Origin: JAJYIV01 sp964499955
GTDB lineage: Bacteria; Patescibacteriota; Patescibacteriia; UBA9934; GWF2-40-263
DNA length: 42,552 nucleotides
NCBI GenBank assembly: GCA_964499955.1
Contig: CAZCMI010000004.1
Coordinates: forward strand, 1 to 42,552
Direction of reading: 5' to 3'
Numbering within the stretch: the stretch's first letter is position 1; each line of letters starts with the position of its first letter. The notes under the pieces were generated by a model. That model was given only the letters and a program-made list of their open reading frames with translations. It searched no databases and was not told where the DNA came from. The position numbers and the translations under genes are program-made. Below are positions 7,566-15,123 of the stretch, piece after piece.

Positions 7566-8474
7566 TCAGCCGTCGGTTTCTTCGAGGGCCTTGCGCAGTT
7601 TTTCCTTGGCGCGTTTTTCGATCTGGCGCACGTATTCGCGCGAGAACCCCATCACCTCGCCAAGGGCCTTCAGCGTCATCGGCTTGTCGGCCATGACGCG
7701 CCGTTCGACGACGAGGCGTTCCCGTTTGTCCAACCGCTGCAGCGCCGCGTACAGCCGGGCATGCAGCAGGCGTCGCCCCTCTTCCTCGATGATCTGCTCT
7801 TCCGGCGTATCGGCACCGTCGCGGAGGAAATCAACATAGGCATGGGTGTTGTCGCTTTCGCCGCCGTTGAGCGGCGCGTCGAGCGACCGGTCCCGGCCGT
7901 CGAGGCGCATGCGCATGTCGGTGACCTCGGCCGCCTTCACGCGCAAGCGCTTGGCCACCTTGCGGTCGATCGCGGGCATGTCGTTCGGGTCCGCGCCGAG
8001 CCGTTCCAGCTCGCGTATCGTGCGCGCGAGCGAGAAGAACAGCTTGCGCTGCGCCTGGGTCGTGCCGATTTTCACCAGGCTCCAGGACTTCAGGATGTCG
8101 TTCTGGATGTAGGCGCGGATCCACCAGGCCGCGTAACTGATGAGGCGGATCTGGCGGTCCGGGTCGAATTTCTGCACCGCCCGCATCAGGCCGATGTTGC
8201 CTTCCTGGATGAGGTCCGCCAGCTTGAGTCCGTACGAACGGTACTCGTAGGCGACCTTCACCACGAACCGCAGGTTCGAAACGACGAGGGCGTGCTGCGC
8301 GTTGACGTCGCCGTTGTCGCGGAACTGCCGCGCCAGGCGCTGTTCTGCCTCGACCGTGAGCAGCGGATGGCGGTTGATCTCGGCAAGATAGGCGGCGAGG
8401 CTGCCGGCTTCTGCCGCATGGACGGACGTCGATCGCGGTTTTGCGCGCGAAGAAGACCGTTTCCGTTCGTGCAT
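7566..8474 (-). CDS. rpoH: RpoH-type (sigma-32-like) RNA polymerase sigma factor
   Basis: Predicted 302 aa. Region 1.2 is AYLAEINRHPLLT. Region 2 is NLRFVVKVAYEYRSYGLKLADLIQEGNIGL with FDPDRQIRLISYAAWWIRAYIQ. The diagnostic RpoH box QRKLFF follows, inside SLVKIGTTQAQRKLFFSLAR. Region 4 ends in an HTH (TLKALGEVMGFSREYVRQIEKRA). The family directs heat-shock transcription. Primary sigma factors are much longer upstream of region 2, so this is an alternative factor. The ATG at 8474 is preceded by GGAG. A more upstream TTG is in frame but overlaps the promoter. Its targets and any chaperone-based control are not visible here. Confidence 0.88.
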   Translation of the reverse strand: MHERKRSSSRAKPRSTSVHAAEAGSLAAYLAEINRHPLLTVEAEQRLARQFRDNGDVNAQHALVVSNLRFVVKVAYEYRSYGLKLADLIQEGNIGLMRAVQKFDPDRQIRLISYAAWWIRAYIQNDILKSWSLVKIGTTQAQRKLFFSLARTIRELERLGADPNDMPAIDRKVAKRLRVKAAEVTDMRMRLDGRDRSLDAPLNGGESDNTHAYVDFLRDGADTPEEQIIEEEGRRLLHARLYAALQRLDKRERLVVERRVMADKPMTLKALGEVMGFSREYVRQIEKRAKEKLRKALEETDG

Positions 8475-8529
8475 GTTCGTCTCCGGAACGTGGTTGGGGG
8501 TGGAAGGGAAGGAGAAAGAGCGGACGCGC

Positions 8530-8558
8530 ATGAAACCAAGAAACGGCCGCGGCGTCAA
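8530..8558 (-). promoter_or_regulatory. promoter of the sigma-factor gene
   Basis: Minus-strand TTGACG (8558-8553), 17-bp spacer, TTTCAT (8535-8530) with an upstream TGG making an extended -10. The leader is about 50 nt. Its -35 box is only 3 bp from that of the divergent M29 gene. Confidence 0.6.
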
Positions 8559-8561
8559 CCC

Positions 8562-8590
8562 TTCACGGGAAAGGCGTTCTGGCGTATCCT
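8562..8590 (+). promoter_or_regulatory. promoter of the M29-like peptidase gene
   Basis: TTCACG (8562-8567), 17-bp spacer, TATCCT (8585-8590). The ATG starts 10 nt after the -10 box, leaving a leader of about 4 nt. Confidence 0.55.
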
Positions 8591-8600
8591 TACGGCCGTT

Positions 8601-9602
8601 ATGGATCTACTCGCCCACGCGACGGAGAACGCCGGCATCATCGTCCGGGACGCGGTCCGCCACCCGGCGGACGCCCCGGCGCTCTTGGTATACGACCTGC
8701 AGTCGCCGTTATCCCGCGTGCTGGCGCAGGCGTACAAAGCCGTCCTGCCGCGGGCGCGCCTCGTGGATTTCGACCGGGCGGGCGTGGACGCCACCAAGGA
8801 CGCCATGAACGCGTGCGTGCCGGGGGAACTGGTCGTCCTGGTCCAATCGACGAATTTCCGCCTGAACGAATTCCGCATCCGCGTGGAGCTGTTCGCGCGC
8901 GGGTTGAAGGTGGTCGAACACGGGCACTTGAACCGCATTCCGCCGGCCCAGGAAGCCATGTATGTCGCCGCTCTCGGCTTCCACCCGGAACGCGACGGCG
9001 CCGTGGGCGAACGGTTGAAAGAGCGCCTGGACCGCTGCTCCTCCGCGCGCGTCCTGTGCGACGGCACGGAACTGCGCTATGAAACAGGCATGATGCCCGC
9101 CAAGTTGAACACGGGGAAGTACGCGGGCGTGAAGAACGTCGGCGGCGGGTTTCCCATCGGCGAGGTATTCACGGAACCCGCGGACTTGGCCAAGGTGAAC
9201 GGGGAACTCCTGGTTTTCGGCTTCGCCCCGGACGACCATTTGGTCCGCATCGTGGAACCCTTCAAGCTCGGCGTGAAGGACGGGCTGGTTTCCGACTGGT
9301 CGGCCGCCCCGGAGGCGTTCGCCCGGGTCATGGACCTGGTCGCGGCGCATGAACCGCCGCTCGTGCGCGAATTCGGCCTCGGCCTCAACCCGGCCATGGA
9401 CCGCCACCGCATCATCAACGACATCACGGCGTACGAACGCATGACCGGCCTGCACGTGTCCGTGGGCGCGAAGCATCCCATCTACGCCAAGCCGGGATTG
9501 TCCCGCAAGCACGGGAGATACCATATCGACGTGTTCGTGGACGTGCGCCAGGTGTTGTTGGATGACGACGTGGTTTTCCGCGACGGCGCGTACGTCGTTT
9601 AA
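8601..9602 (+). CDS. M29-like metallopeptidase (leucyl aminopeptidase/aminopeptidase T family)
   Basis: Predicted 333 aa; the M29 family is usually 370-410 aa, so this is a short member. The C-terminal part carries the family layout: REFGLGLNPAM, then AYERMTGLHVSVGAKHP, then GRYHIDVFVDVRQV. This supplies Glu, His, Tyr, His and Asp at positions expected for the two-metal centre. Relatives include cocatalytic Co/Zn aminopeptidases and a ring-cleaving dihydroxypyridine dioxygenase, so peptidase activity is probable but unproven. No signal peptide, hence cytoplasmic. The ATG at 8601 lies just after its promoter; the frame stays open upstream without support. Confidence 0.8.
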   Translation: MDLLAHATENAGIIVRDAVRHPADAPALLVYDLQSPLSRVLAQAYKAVLPRARLVDFDRAGVDATKDAMNACVPGELVVLVQSTNFRLNEFRIRVELFARGLKVVEHGHLNRIPPAQEAMYVAALGFHPERDGAVGERLKERLDRCSSARVLCDGTELRYETGMMPAKLNTGKYAGVKNVGGGFPIGEVFTEPADLAKVNGELLVFGFAPDDHLVRIVEPFKLGVKDGLVSDWSAAPEAFARVMDLVAAHEPPLVREFGLGLNPAMDRHRIINDITAYERMTGLHVSVGAKHPIYAKPGLSRKHGRYHIDVFVDVRQVLLDDDVVFRDGAYVV

Positions 9603-9632
9603 AGAAAAACCGCCTCGAGAGGGATGAGGCGG
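9601..9632 (-). terminator. terminator of the hypothetical gene at 9666-10169
   Basis: Minus-strand stem CCGCCTC/GAGGCGG (9632-9626 with 9616-9610) is followed by a T-rich run (9609-9601). The run also overlaps the convergent stop codon. Confidence 0.72.
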
Positions 9633-9665
9633 GGGAAGGGGCGCGGCGGTATCCGCGGCGCCGGG

Positions 9666-10169
9666 TCAGGCCGTGGCGGACACGGCTGCGTGCCGCGCGG
9701 CCAGGAGGCGGCGCGTGCGCGGGTTGTTGAGCGCGGCGAAGACGGCGGAGCTGATGTCGTGGCGTTCGACGTCCGACAGAGTGGGGTAGCGCGGGCCGAA
9801 GCCGTTGCGGACAGACCACTCCCGCACCGTCCACGTGTGCCCGACGAACCCGGCGGCGAGCACGGAGGAATCGTACCGCTCGCGCAGGTGGTCGATGCCG
9901 ACCGGCGTGAGCGCCATGCTGAGCGCGCTCGGCAACGTCAGTTCATCCAGTTCCGGGTCGCCCAGCACGAGCAGGGCGCCGTGGTTGCGGACGTCGCCGA
10001 CGAGCACGCGCGGCGGCTCCTCGGGAGCCGAAGGGTGTTGCACGGCGAAGAGCAGCGGGTGCGGATCACCGACGACGGCCTGCCGGACGACCGCCTGGTG
10101 CAGGCGGAAGGGAATCCGGTTGCGAACGTCCGGGTCGTGCAGGAATAAGGGAACGACTTTCAGGTCCAC
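9666..10169 (-). CDS. hypothetical cytoplasmic protein
   Basis: Predicted 167 aa, starting at GTG 10169 behind a near-perfect AAAGGAGGT, one of the strongest ribosome-binding sites in the window. The sequence has no TM segment or known motif. It starts with hydrophobic beta-like segments (VVPLFLHDP, LLFAVQHP, RVLVGDV, ALLVLGDP) and ends with a helical, Arg/Ala-rich part. I do not recognise it. It is divergent from the glycosyltransferase gene and has its own promoter and terminator. Confidence 0.72.
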   Translation of the reverse strand: MDLKVVPLFLHDPDVRNRIPFRLHQAVVRQAVVGDPHPLLFAVQHPSAPEEPPRVLVGDVRNHGALLVLGDPELDELTLPSALSMALTPVGIDHLRERYDSSVLAAGFVGHTWTVREWSVRNGFGPRYPTLSDVERHDISSAVFAALNNPRTRRLLAARHAAVSATA

Positions 10170-10202
10170 GTGTACCTCCTTTTGTGTGTAACGTGGGCGG
10201 CC

Positions 10203-10231
10203 ATCATATCCGTTCCGGCGGCGGCAAGCAA
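10203..10231 (-). promoter_or_regulatory. promoter of the hypothetical gene at 9666-10169
   Basis: Minus-strand TTGCTT (10231-10226), 17-bp spacer, TATGAT (10208-10203). The leader is about 27 nt and contains the strong Shine-Dalgarno. Confidence 0.6.
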
Positions 10232-10243
10232 TACGCCCGCCGC

Positions 10244-10272
10244 TTGAGGCCTGCCTGCCGGCCTGTTACCGT
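10244..10272 (+). promoter_or_regulatory. promoter of the glycosyltransferase-gltX genes
   Basis: TTGAGG (10244-10249), 17-bp spacer, TACCGT (10267-10272) with TGT upstream as extended -10. The leader to ATG 10292 is about 13 nt. Confidence 0.5.
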
Positions 10273-10291
10273 ATCCCCGTACCCCGATTCC

Positions 10292-11101
10292 ATGGACACC
10301 CTTTCGCTGTTCAACGTGCCGGTCCACGACCTGTCTGCGCCGGCCTTGCGCGGGCTGTTTCGTTCCTGGCTGCGGGAAAACGGGCAACGGACGGTCGTGA
10401 CGCCGAACCCGGAGTTCCTGCTGCAGGCCCGGCGGGATGCGGCCTTCCGCGGCTTGCTGGGCCGGGCGGACTTGTCCCTGCCCGACGGCGTGGGGCTGCG
10501 CTACGCCTCGGCCGCGTTGGCGGAACGGCCGTTGGCGCACCGGCATACGGGCGTGGACACGTTGGATCTTCTGGCGGCGCTGTGCGCGGAGGACGGGAAA
10601 TCCCTGCTGCTGTTCGGCGGCGAAGGCGGACGGGCGGAACAGGCGGCGGAAGCGCTGCGTACTCGCCATCCGGGCTTGGACGTCGCCGCGTACGATCCGG
10701 GGCCGCTCGCATGGACGCCCGCGGGATTGGACGTGCCGCCGGAAACCGTCGAAGCGATCCAACGCCGTGCGCCCGCCGTCCTGGCTGTGGCGCTGGGGCA
10801 GGGGAAGCAGGAACGGTTCATCTTCGACCATCTGCCCGCGCTGCCGTCCGTGCGCATCGCCATCGGCGTTGGCGGGGCATTGGACATGCTTTCCGGCGCG
10901 TTGCCGCGGGCGCCGGAAGCGTGGCGCCGGGCGGGCCTGGAATGGCTGTGGCGCCTGCGTCTGGAACCGCGCCGCATCGGCCGCATCGCGCGGGCCGTCG
11001 TCGTTTTTCCCGCCGCCGCCGCCGGGGAAGCGTTCCGCCGCCGCCGATTCCTGAAGGCCTGCCGCGCCGTCGCCCGTCTCCTTTTTTCTCCTCAAGCCTA
11101 G
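10292..11101 (+). CDS. WecG/TagA/CpsF-family glycosyltransferase (GT26)
   Basis: Predicted 269 aa. The family transfers an N-acetyl-mannosamine-type sugar from UDP to an undecaprenyl-linked acceptor in teichoic acid or polysaccharide synthesis. Visible hallmarks: VVTPNPEFLLQARRD, LPDGVGLRYAS (the DGxG motif), SLLLFGGEGG and ALGQGKQERFI, corresponding to the usual GxPKQE. A C-terminal amphipathic Arg-rich region (RLRLEPRRIGRIARAV) is typical for membrane association. The exact donor and acceptor cannot be inferred. gltX follows after 18 bp and is probably co-transcribed. Confidence 0.88.
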   Translation: MDTLSLFNVPVHDLSAPALRGLFRSWLRENGQRTVVTPNPEFLLQARRDAAFRGLLGRADLSLPDGVGLRYASAALAERPLAHRHTGVDTLDLLAALCAEDGKSLLLFGGEGGRAEQAAEALRTRHPGLDVAAYDPGPLAWTPAGLDVPPETVEAIQRRAPAVLAVALGQGKQERFIFDHLPALPSVRIAIGVGGALDMLSGALPRAPEAWRRAGLEWLWRLRLEPRRIGRIARAVVVFPAAAAGEAFRRRRFLKACRAVARLLFSPQA

Positions 11102-11119
11102 CCGCATTTCCATCCTCCT

Positions 11120-12592
11120 ATGTCCGTCCGCACCCGCTTCGCCCCGTCGCCCACCGGTTACCTGCACGTCGGCGGCTACCGCACCGCCCTGTACGCCTAT
11201 TACGTCGCCCGCCAGGCCGGCGGCCAGTTCATCCTTCGCATCGAAGACACGGACCGGGAACGCTTGGTTCCGGGCGCCACGGAAGCCTTGGTGCGCGTGT
11301 TTGCCCGCATGAACGTGGATTTCGACGAAGGTCCGGTGCTGAACGAAGACGGCACGCTCGGGCAGAAAGGGGATCACGGTCCGTACGTGCAAAGCGAACG
11401 GACGGCCCTGTACCGCGAGCACGCGGAGAAATTGATGGCGACCGGCCACGCGTACCGCTGCTTTTGCACGCGCGAACGGTTGGACGAAGTCCGCGCCATC
11501 CAGCAGGCGTCCAAACTGCCGTTGAAATACGACCGCGCCTGCGCCGCCCTTTCGGCCGAGGAAAGCGCCCGCCGCGCCGAAGCGGGCGAGCCGCACGTGG
11601 TCCGCGTCCGCATGCCCGACGACGGCGCCACGGACGTGCAAGATGCCGTCCGCGGCCTGGTACGCTTTCCCAACAAGGACCAGGAGGACTTCATCGCGCT
11701 CAAAACCGACGGCTTTCCCACGTACCACCTGGCGTCCGTCGTGGACGACCATTTGATGGAAATTTCGCACGTCATCCGCGCGGAGGAATGGCTGTCCAGC
11801 GCGCCCAAGCACCTGCGCCTGTACGAGGCCTTCGGGTGGACCGCTCCCGTCTTCGCCCACCTGCCGCTCATCCTCAACCCGGACAAAAGCAAGCTGTCCA
11901 AGCGCCAAGGCGACGTTTCCGTGGAGGATTATTTGGCGAAGGGCTACCTGCCCGAGGCCTTGGAGAATTTCCTCGCGCTCATCGGCTACAACCCGACGGG
12001 CGACAGGGAAGTGTACCCGCGCGAGGAGCTGGTGCGCCTGTTCGACCTGTCCAAGGTGAACGCGGCCGGCGGCGTATTCAATCGGGAAAAACTGGATTGG
12101 ATGAACCAGCAATACATTCAAATGAAAACGCCGGCGGAATTGGCGGCGCTGGCCCGGCCGTTCCTGCAGGGCGCGGACGTCGACGAGGCGACCTTCGAAA
12201 AAATCTGCGCCGTGGAGCGCACGCGCTTGGTCACGCTGGCGGACATCGGCCCGGCCGTGGAGGGCTTTTTGCGCCCGCCCGCGTACGAACCGGCCGTGCT
12301 GGTGTGGAAGAAGGCCGACGCCGAGGACGCGCTGCGCAACCTGCAAGCCGCGGGTGCGTGGCTGGACGCCCTGCCGCCGGAAACCTTCGACGACGCCAAA
12401 GCCGTGGAAACGGCCGTCCTGGGCCGCATCGCCGCGGAAGGGTTGAAGAACGGGAACGTTCTGTGGCCGCTGCGCGTGGCGTTGTCCGGCAAGGCGGCGT
12501 CGCCGGGGCCGTTCGAATATGCCTGGGTGCTGGGCAAGGAGGAAACCCTGCGCCGCGTGGACGCGGCCGTGCGTTTGCTTGCCACCGCCTAG
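11120..12592 (+). CDS. gltX: glutamate--tRNA ligase
   Basis: Predicted 490 aa, normal bacterial length. Class I synthetase signatures are present: the N-terminal FAPSPTGYLHVGGYRTAL (HIGH-like element), RIEDTDRER, and KLSKRQGD near residue 258 (KMSKS-like). The C-terminal anticodon-binding helical domain runs from about residue 330 to the end. It charges tRNA-Glu, possibly also tRNA-Gln if the organism uses the amidotransferase route; the window does not show GatCAB. No Shine-Dalgarno is seen before the ATG. Confidence 0.96.
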   Translation: MSVRTRFAPSPTGYLHVGGYRTALYAYYVARQAGGQFILRIEDTDRERLVPGATEALVRVFARMNVDFDEGPVLNEDGTLGQKGDHGPYVQSERTALYREHAEKLMATGHAYRCFCTRERLDEVRAIQQASKLPLKYDRACAALSAEESARRAEAGEPHVVRVRMPDDGATDVQDAVRGLVRFPNKDQEDFIALKTDGFPTYHLASVVDDHLMEISHVIRAEEWLSSAPKHLRLYEAFGWTAPVFAHLPLILNPDKSKLSKRQGDVSVEDYLAKGYLPEALENFLALIGYNPTGDREVYPREELVRLFDLSKVNAAGGVFNREKLDWMNQQYIQMKTPAELAALARPFLQGADVDEATFEKICAVERTRLVTLADIGPAVEGFLRPPAYEPAVLVWKKADAEDALRNLQAAGAWLDALPPETFDDAKAVETAVLGRIAAEGLKNGNVLWPLRVALSGKAASPGPFEYAWVLGKEETLRRVDAAVRLLATA

Positions 12593-12622
12593 CTCACGGG
12601 GGACGCCTGGGCAGGTTTGCGC

Positions 12623-12628
12623 TATAAT
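12623..12628 (+). promoter_or_regulatory. -10 box (TATAAT) of the M23 peptidase gene
   Basis: A consensus TATAAT lies exactly 6 nt before the ATG at 12635, which would place the transcription start at the start codon itself. No good -35 is seen. Confidence 0.55.
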
Positions 12629-12634
12629 GATCGC

Positions 12635-13885
12635 ATGAAATCCGTTCGCCCTCTTCTCCCGTTCCTGTTGTCCGCCGCCTTGGCCGTCGGTGGAGCGGGC
12701 TTCGTGTTCGCCCAAGCCACGTCCGCGCCCCCGCCCATCGTGGTGGAAGACCCGGCCGCCGCCGCGGATATCCGGGATTTGAACGAGAGCATCGCGGAGC
12801 GCCGCGCCCGCGTAACGGAACTGGAACGGCAGATGCGGGAATACCAAGCGAAGATCGAACGGGCGCAGAGCGAAGGCCGCACGCTGGAAGACCAGTTGGA
12901 TTTGCTGGCCAACCGGTTGGAAAAGGCGAACGTGGACATTGAAACGGCGCGGGAGGAAATGGACTTGGTCCACGCGGAAATCACCGTGGTAGACCGGCAG
13001 ATCGCGGACGTAGAAGCGCGCGTAAACCGCCAAAAGGTGCTCATCGCGGACCTGCTGCGCCGCATGGACTCCTACGACAACGACCTCACGCTGCAGATGC
13101 TGTTCGGGTCGGAATCCTTCGGCGAATTGTTCGACCGCCTGCACCAGTTGGAACGCCTGAACGCCGATTTGGCGGACGCGCTGCGGCGCGCCAAGGTCGG
13201 CAAGGAACAACTCGTGGCCGCCCGCGCGGAGAAGGACACAAAGCGCCGCCGCTTGGAGGAGTTGGACGCCCAGCTCGTAGCCGCCCGTTCCCAATTCGAA
13301 CAGGAAGCCGCCGCCAAGGAAAGCCTATTGGCCGTCACTCAGTCGTCGGAAAACCAGTTCCGGACGTTGTTGCTGGAACTCCGCCAGGAGCAGCAAAATC
13401 TCAACAGCGAGGTGGCGCGCCTGCAGACCCAGCTGGAACGCCGTTTGCACGAGGGCGGCGAGGCGGACACCGGGCCGATGACCTGGCCGGTGAACCCGGC
13501 CTACCGCGGTATTTCCACGTATTTCAACGACCCGACCTATCCGTTCCGCCATCTCTTCGAGCATTCGGGCTTGGACATTCCGCAGGCCCAAGGTTCGCCG
13601 GTGAAGGCCGCGACGTCCGGGTACGTGGCCTGGGTGCGCGTCGGTTCGATGTACGGCAACTACATCATGATCGTGCATGCGGACGGTCTGGCCACGCTGT
13701 ACGCCCATTTGTCACGGCCGTTGGTGCAACCGGACCAGTTCGTCGCCCGCGGCGAAACCATCGCCTTGTCCGGCGGCTTGGCCGGCGCGCCCGGGTCCGG
13801 CCTGTCCACGGGGCCGCACTTGCACTTCGAAGTCCGCAAGAACGGCATTCCCGTGAACCCGATTCCGTACCTGAGCCCGCGCTAA
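12635..13885 (+). CDS. EnvC-like M23-family murein hydrolase or activator
   Basis: Predicted 416 aa. Residues 1-26 form a signal peptide (PFLLSAALAVGGAGFVFAQA). Residues ~45-280 form a long coiled coil with many Glu/Arg/Leu heptads. The M23 (LytM) domain occupies the last ~120 residues. It contains HSGLDI (first zinc-binding His and Asp), TLYAHLS and GPHLHFEVR, so the zinc ligands are present and it may be an active endopeptidase rather than a degenerate EnvC activator. Acts in the envelope, probably in daughter-cell separation. The frame extends six codons upstream, but the ATG at 12635 gives the signal peptide and fits the promoter. Confidence 0.9.
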   Translation: MKSVRPLLPFLLSAALAVGGAGFVFAQATSAPPPIVVEDPAAAADIRDLNESIAERRARVTELERQMREYQAKIERAQSEGRTLEDQLDLLANRLEKANVDIETAREEMDLVHAEITVVDRQIADVEARVNRQKVLIADLLRRMDSYDNDLTLQMLFGSESFGELFDRLHQLERLNADLADALRRAKVGKEQLVAARAEKDTKRRRLEELDAQLVAARSQFEQEAAAKESLLAVTQSSENQFRTLLLELRQEQQNLNSEVARLQTQLERRLHEGGEADTGPMTWPVNPAYRGISTYFNDPTYPFRHLFEHSGLDIPQAQGSPVKAATSGYVAWVRVGSMYGNYIMIVHADGLATLYAHLSRPLVQPDQFVARGETIALSGGLAGAPGSGLSTGPHLHFEVRKNGIPVNPIPYLSPR

Positions 13886-13912
13886 GGGACCCGCGGAAGA
13901 ACCTTCGCCTTT

Positions 13913-14140
13913 ATGCCATTCGTCGACGTCGTGCTGGTCGTCAAAATCATCGGATGGGTGCTGCTCGCAGGGCCGGTTCTCGCCGTGCTGTCGGTATCGG
14001 TGTGGCTGGTGATCGGCACGTCGAACGACGACCCCATGTTGAAAGGCCTGATGTCGCTTGGCGGGGCGTTGATGCTGCTGGGCGGCGCCATGCTGGCCCT
14101 GGCGTATTTCACGCCGTTTCTCGCGCGCATCGCTGCCTGA
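13913..14140 (+). CDS. small two-TM membrane protein
   Basis: Predicted 75 aa with two hydrophobic helices (residues ~5-33 and ~45-72) separated by a short polar loop TSNDDPM. No functional motif. It begins 27 bp after the M23 gene and is probably transcribed with it. Unrecognised family; such small proteins are common in this type of genome. Confidence 0.7.
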   Translation: MPFVDVVLVVKIIGWVLLAGPVLAVLSVSVWLVIGTSNDDPMLKGLMSLGGALMLLGGAMLALAYFTPFLARIAA

Positions 14141-14170
14141 GACGCACGAAAACCGCCCTGGAGGCATTCG

Positions 14171-14179
14171 TGTTATGCT
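14171..14179 (+). promoter_or_regulatory. extended -10 promoter of the zinc-ribbon gene
   Basis: TG-T-TATGCT. The -35 region is weak. Expected start about 14186, leaving a ~48 nt leader containing AGGAGG. Confidence 0.45.
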
Positions 14180-14233
14180 CGGGCGGCCAAGGCGATGACG
14201 GGCCGTGGCATCCCTTTTTTCCAGGAGGTTTCC

Positions 14234-14617
14234 TTGGACGCACCAAGAACGCCGGCATCCACACTTCGTTTCCTCGTGTTCAGACGCGCACGCTGTCCGC
14301 ACTGCAACGCGACGACGTTGCAGAACAAGGGCAATTTGATCAACGGAGCCGTCCACCCCGTTGTGAAATGCGAGCGATGCGACATCATCAGGGTTTTTGC
14401 ACCGAGCGATACGTCGGGGCGGGGCCGGCTGATCTCAACGTACGTCCTGTCCGAATGCACGTCCTGCGGCAACCGGACGTATCACGCGCATCCCCAGGAG
14501 GAGGGGAGCGGCGAGGCAGGGAAGGCCCCTGCGCCGAACGTATCCGGCGGACGGTGCGTGTCCTGCAACCCGTCCAAAGAGGACGCGACGGAATTGCAGG
14601 ATCCGTCGCGTTGTTGA
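14234..14617 (+). CDS. small cysteine-rich zinc-ribbon protein
   Basis: Predicted 127 aa from TTG 14234, which follows AGGAGG (14223-14228) by 5 nt. An ATG at 14195 would add 13 residues but lacks a ribosome-binding site. Four Cys-x2-Cys knuckles are visible: CPHC, CERC, CTSC and CVSC, enough for two zinc ribbons. The sequence between the knuckles is beta-like and the C-terminus is polar. No catalytic domain. It could bind nucleic acid or protein; the function is unknown. A perfect 8-bp hairpin (14585-14592 with 14602-14609) overlaps the end of the gene. Confidence 0.7.
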   Translation: MDAPRTPASTLRFLVFRRARCPHCNATTLQNKGNLINGAVHPVVKCERCDIIRVFAPSDTSGRGRLISTYVLSECTSCGNRTYHAHPQEEGSGEAGKAPAPNVSGGRCVSCNPSKEDATELQDPSRC

Positions 14618-14801
14618 GCGGCGGAACTTCTCGCGGCCTGAGCCGCATTCTCGATCTCTTGTCGGTGTAATCGGCAGGGGATTTTTTTATTGAGGACTGC
14701 GGGTCTCGTTGTGCTGCGTGTACTTGGCTGGAGCAGGTGAAGTAGGATGGGGGGATGTGACCGACTGTTTTCTTTATTTTACTGGGTATTTTAATGAATA
14801 T

Positions 14802-14835
14802 TTAGTGTCGCACATTATATCTTAGACGACACTAA
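14802..14835. repeat. hyphenated inverted repeat TTAGTGTCG/CGACACTAA
   Basis: Two perfect 9-bp arms (14802-14810 and 14827-14835) flank a 16-bp AT-rich centre with a possible -10 (ATTATAT). It could be an operator or a transcript hairpin. GTGTCG followed by an AT-rich run recurs in the promoter region of the cupin gene (15559-15570, minus strand). Confidence 0.6.
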
Positions 14836-14997
14836 GGATGAATATTTACGTATCTTTTCCTTTTTTCAACACATATCTTACGACGCGTAACATGTATCGA
14901 AAAACGGTTCCGCATACGTTATACGTTCCGTCGACGTCCGATTTTATTTTTGGATCTCGATACGGGTTCTATCATACCTGTGCGTCACGTCTCGCTA

Positions 14998-15123
14998 ACG
15001 CCGACCGACCCGATATCATCTGACAACCTTGGGCGGAGGATCTACGCGGCTCCCGACTCAGAGATCCGACGACCATGAGGGAGGCCGAACCGGGTTGGAA
15101 GAGGATGTCGGGTCGGGAGGCGT
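14998..15123 (+). repeat. palindromic intergenic element, copy A (126 bp)
   Basis: Imperfect 23-bp terminal inverted repeats lie at 14998-15020 and 15101-15123, matching at 19 of 23 positions with core CCGACCCGAYATC. The interior also pairs (CCAACC with GGTTG; GGATCT with AGATCC), so the strand could fold into one long stem with an inner hairpin. Aligned by eye to copy B in the opposite orientation it differs by one substitution and lacks 15 bp. It contains no supported ORF and sits between convergent genes. Confidence 0.85.

Noticed and set aside
14838..15023. 61-codon ORF in the AT-rich pocket
   Set aside because: No proper ribosome-binding site, the C-terminus runs into repeat copy A, and the sequence has no recognisable features.
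14998..15123. Repeat element as an insertion sequence
   Set aside because: At 126-141 bp it is far too short for a transposase, no target-site duplication is evident at either copy, and no transposase gene is in the window; only a MITE/ERIC-like label fits.
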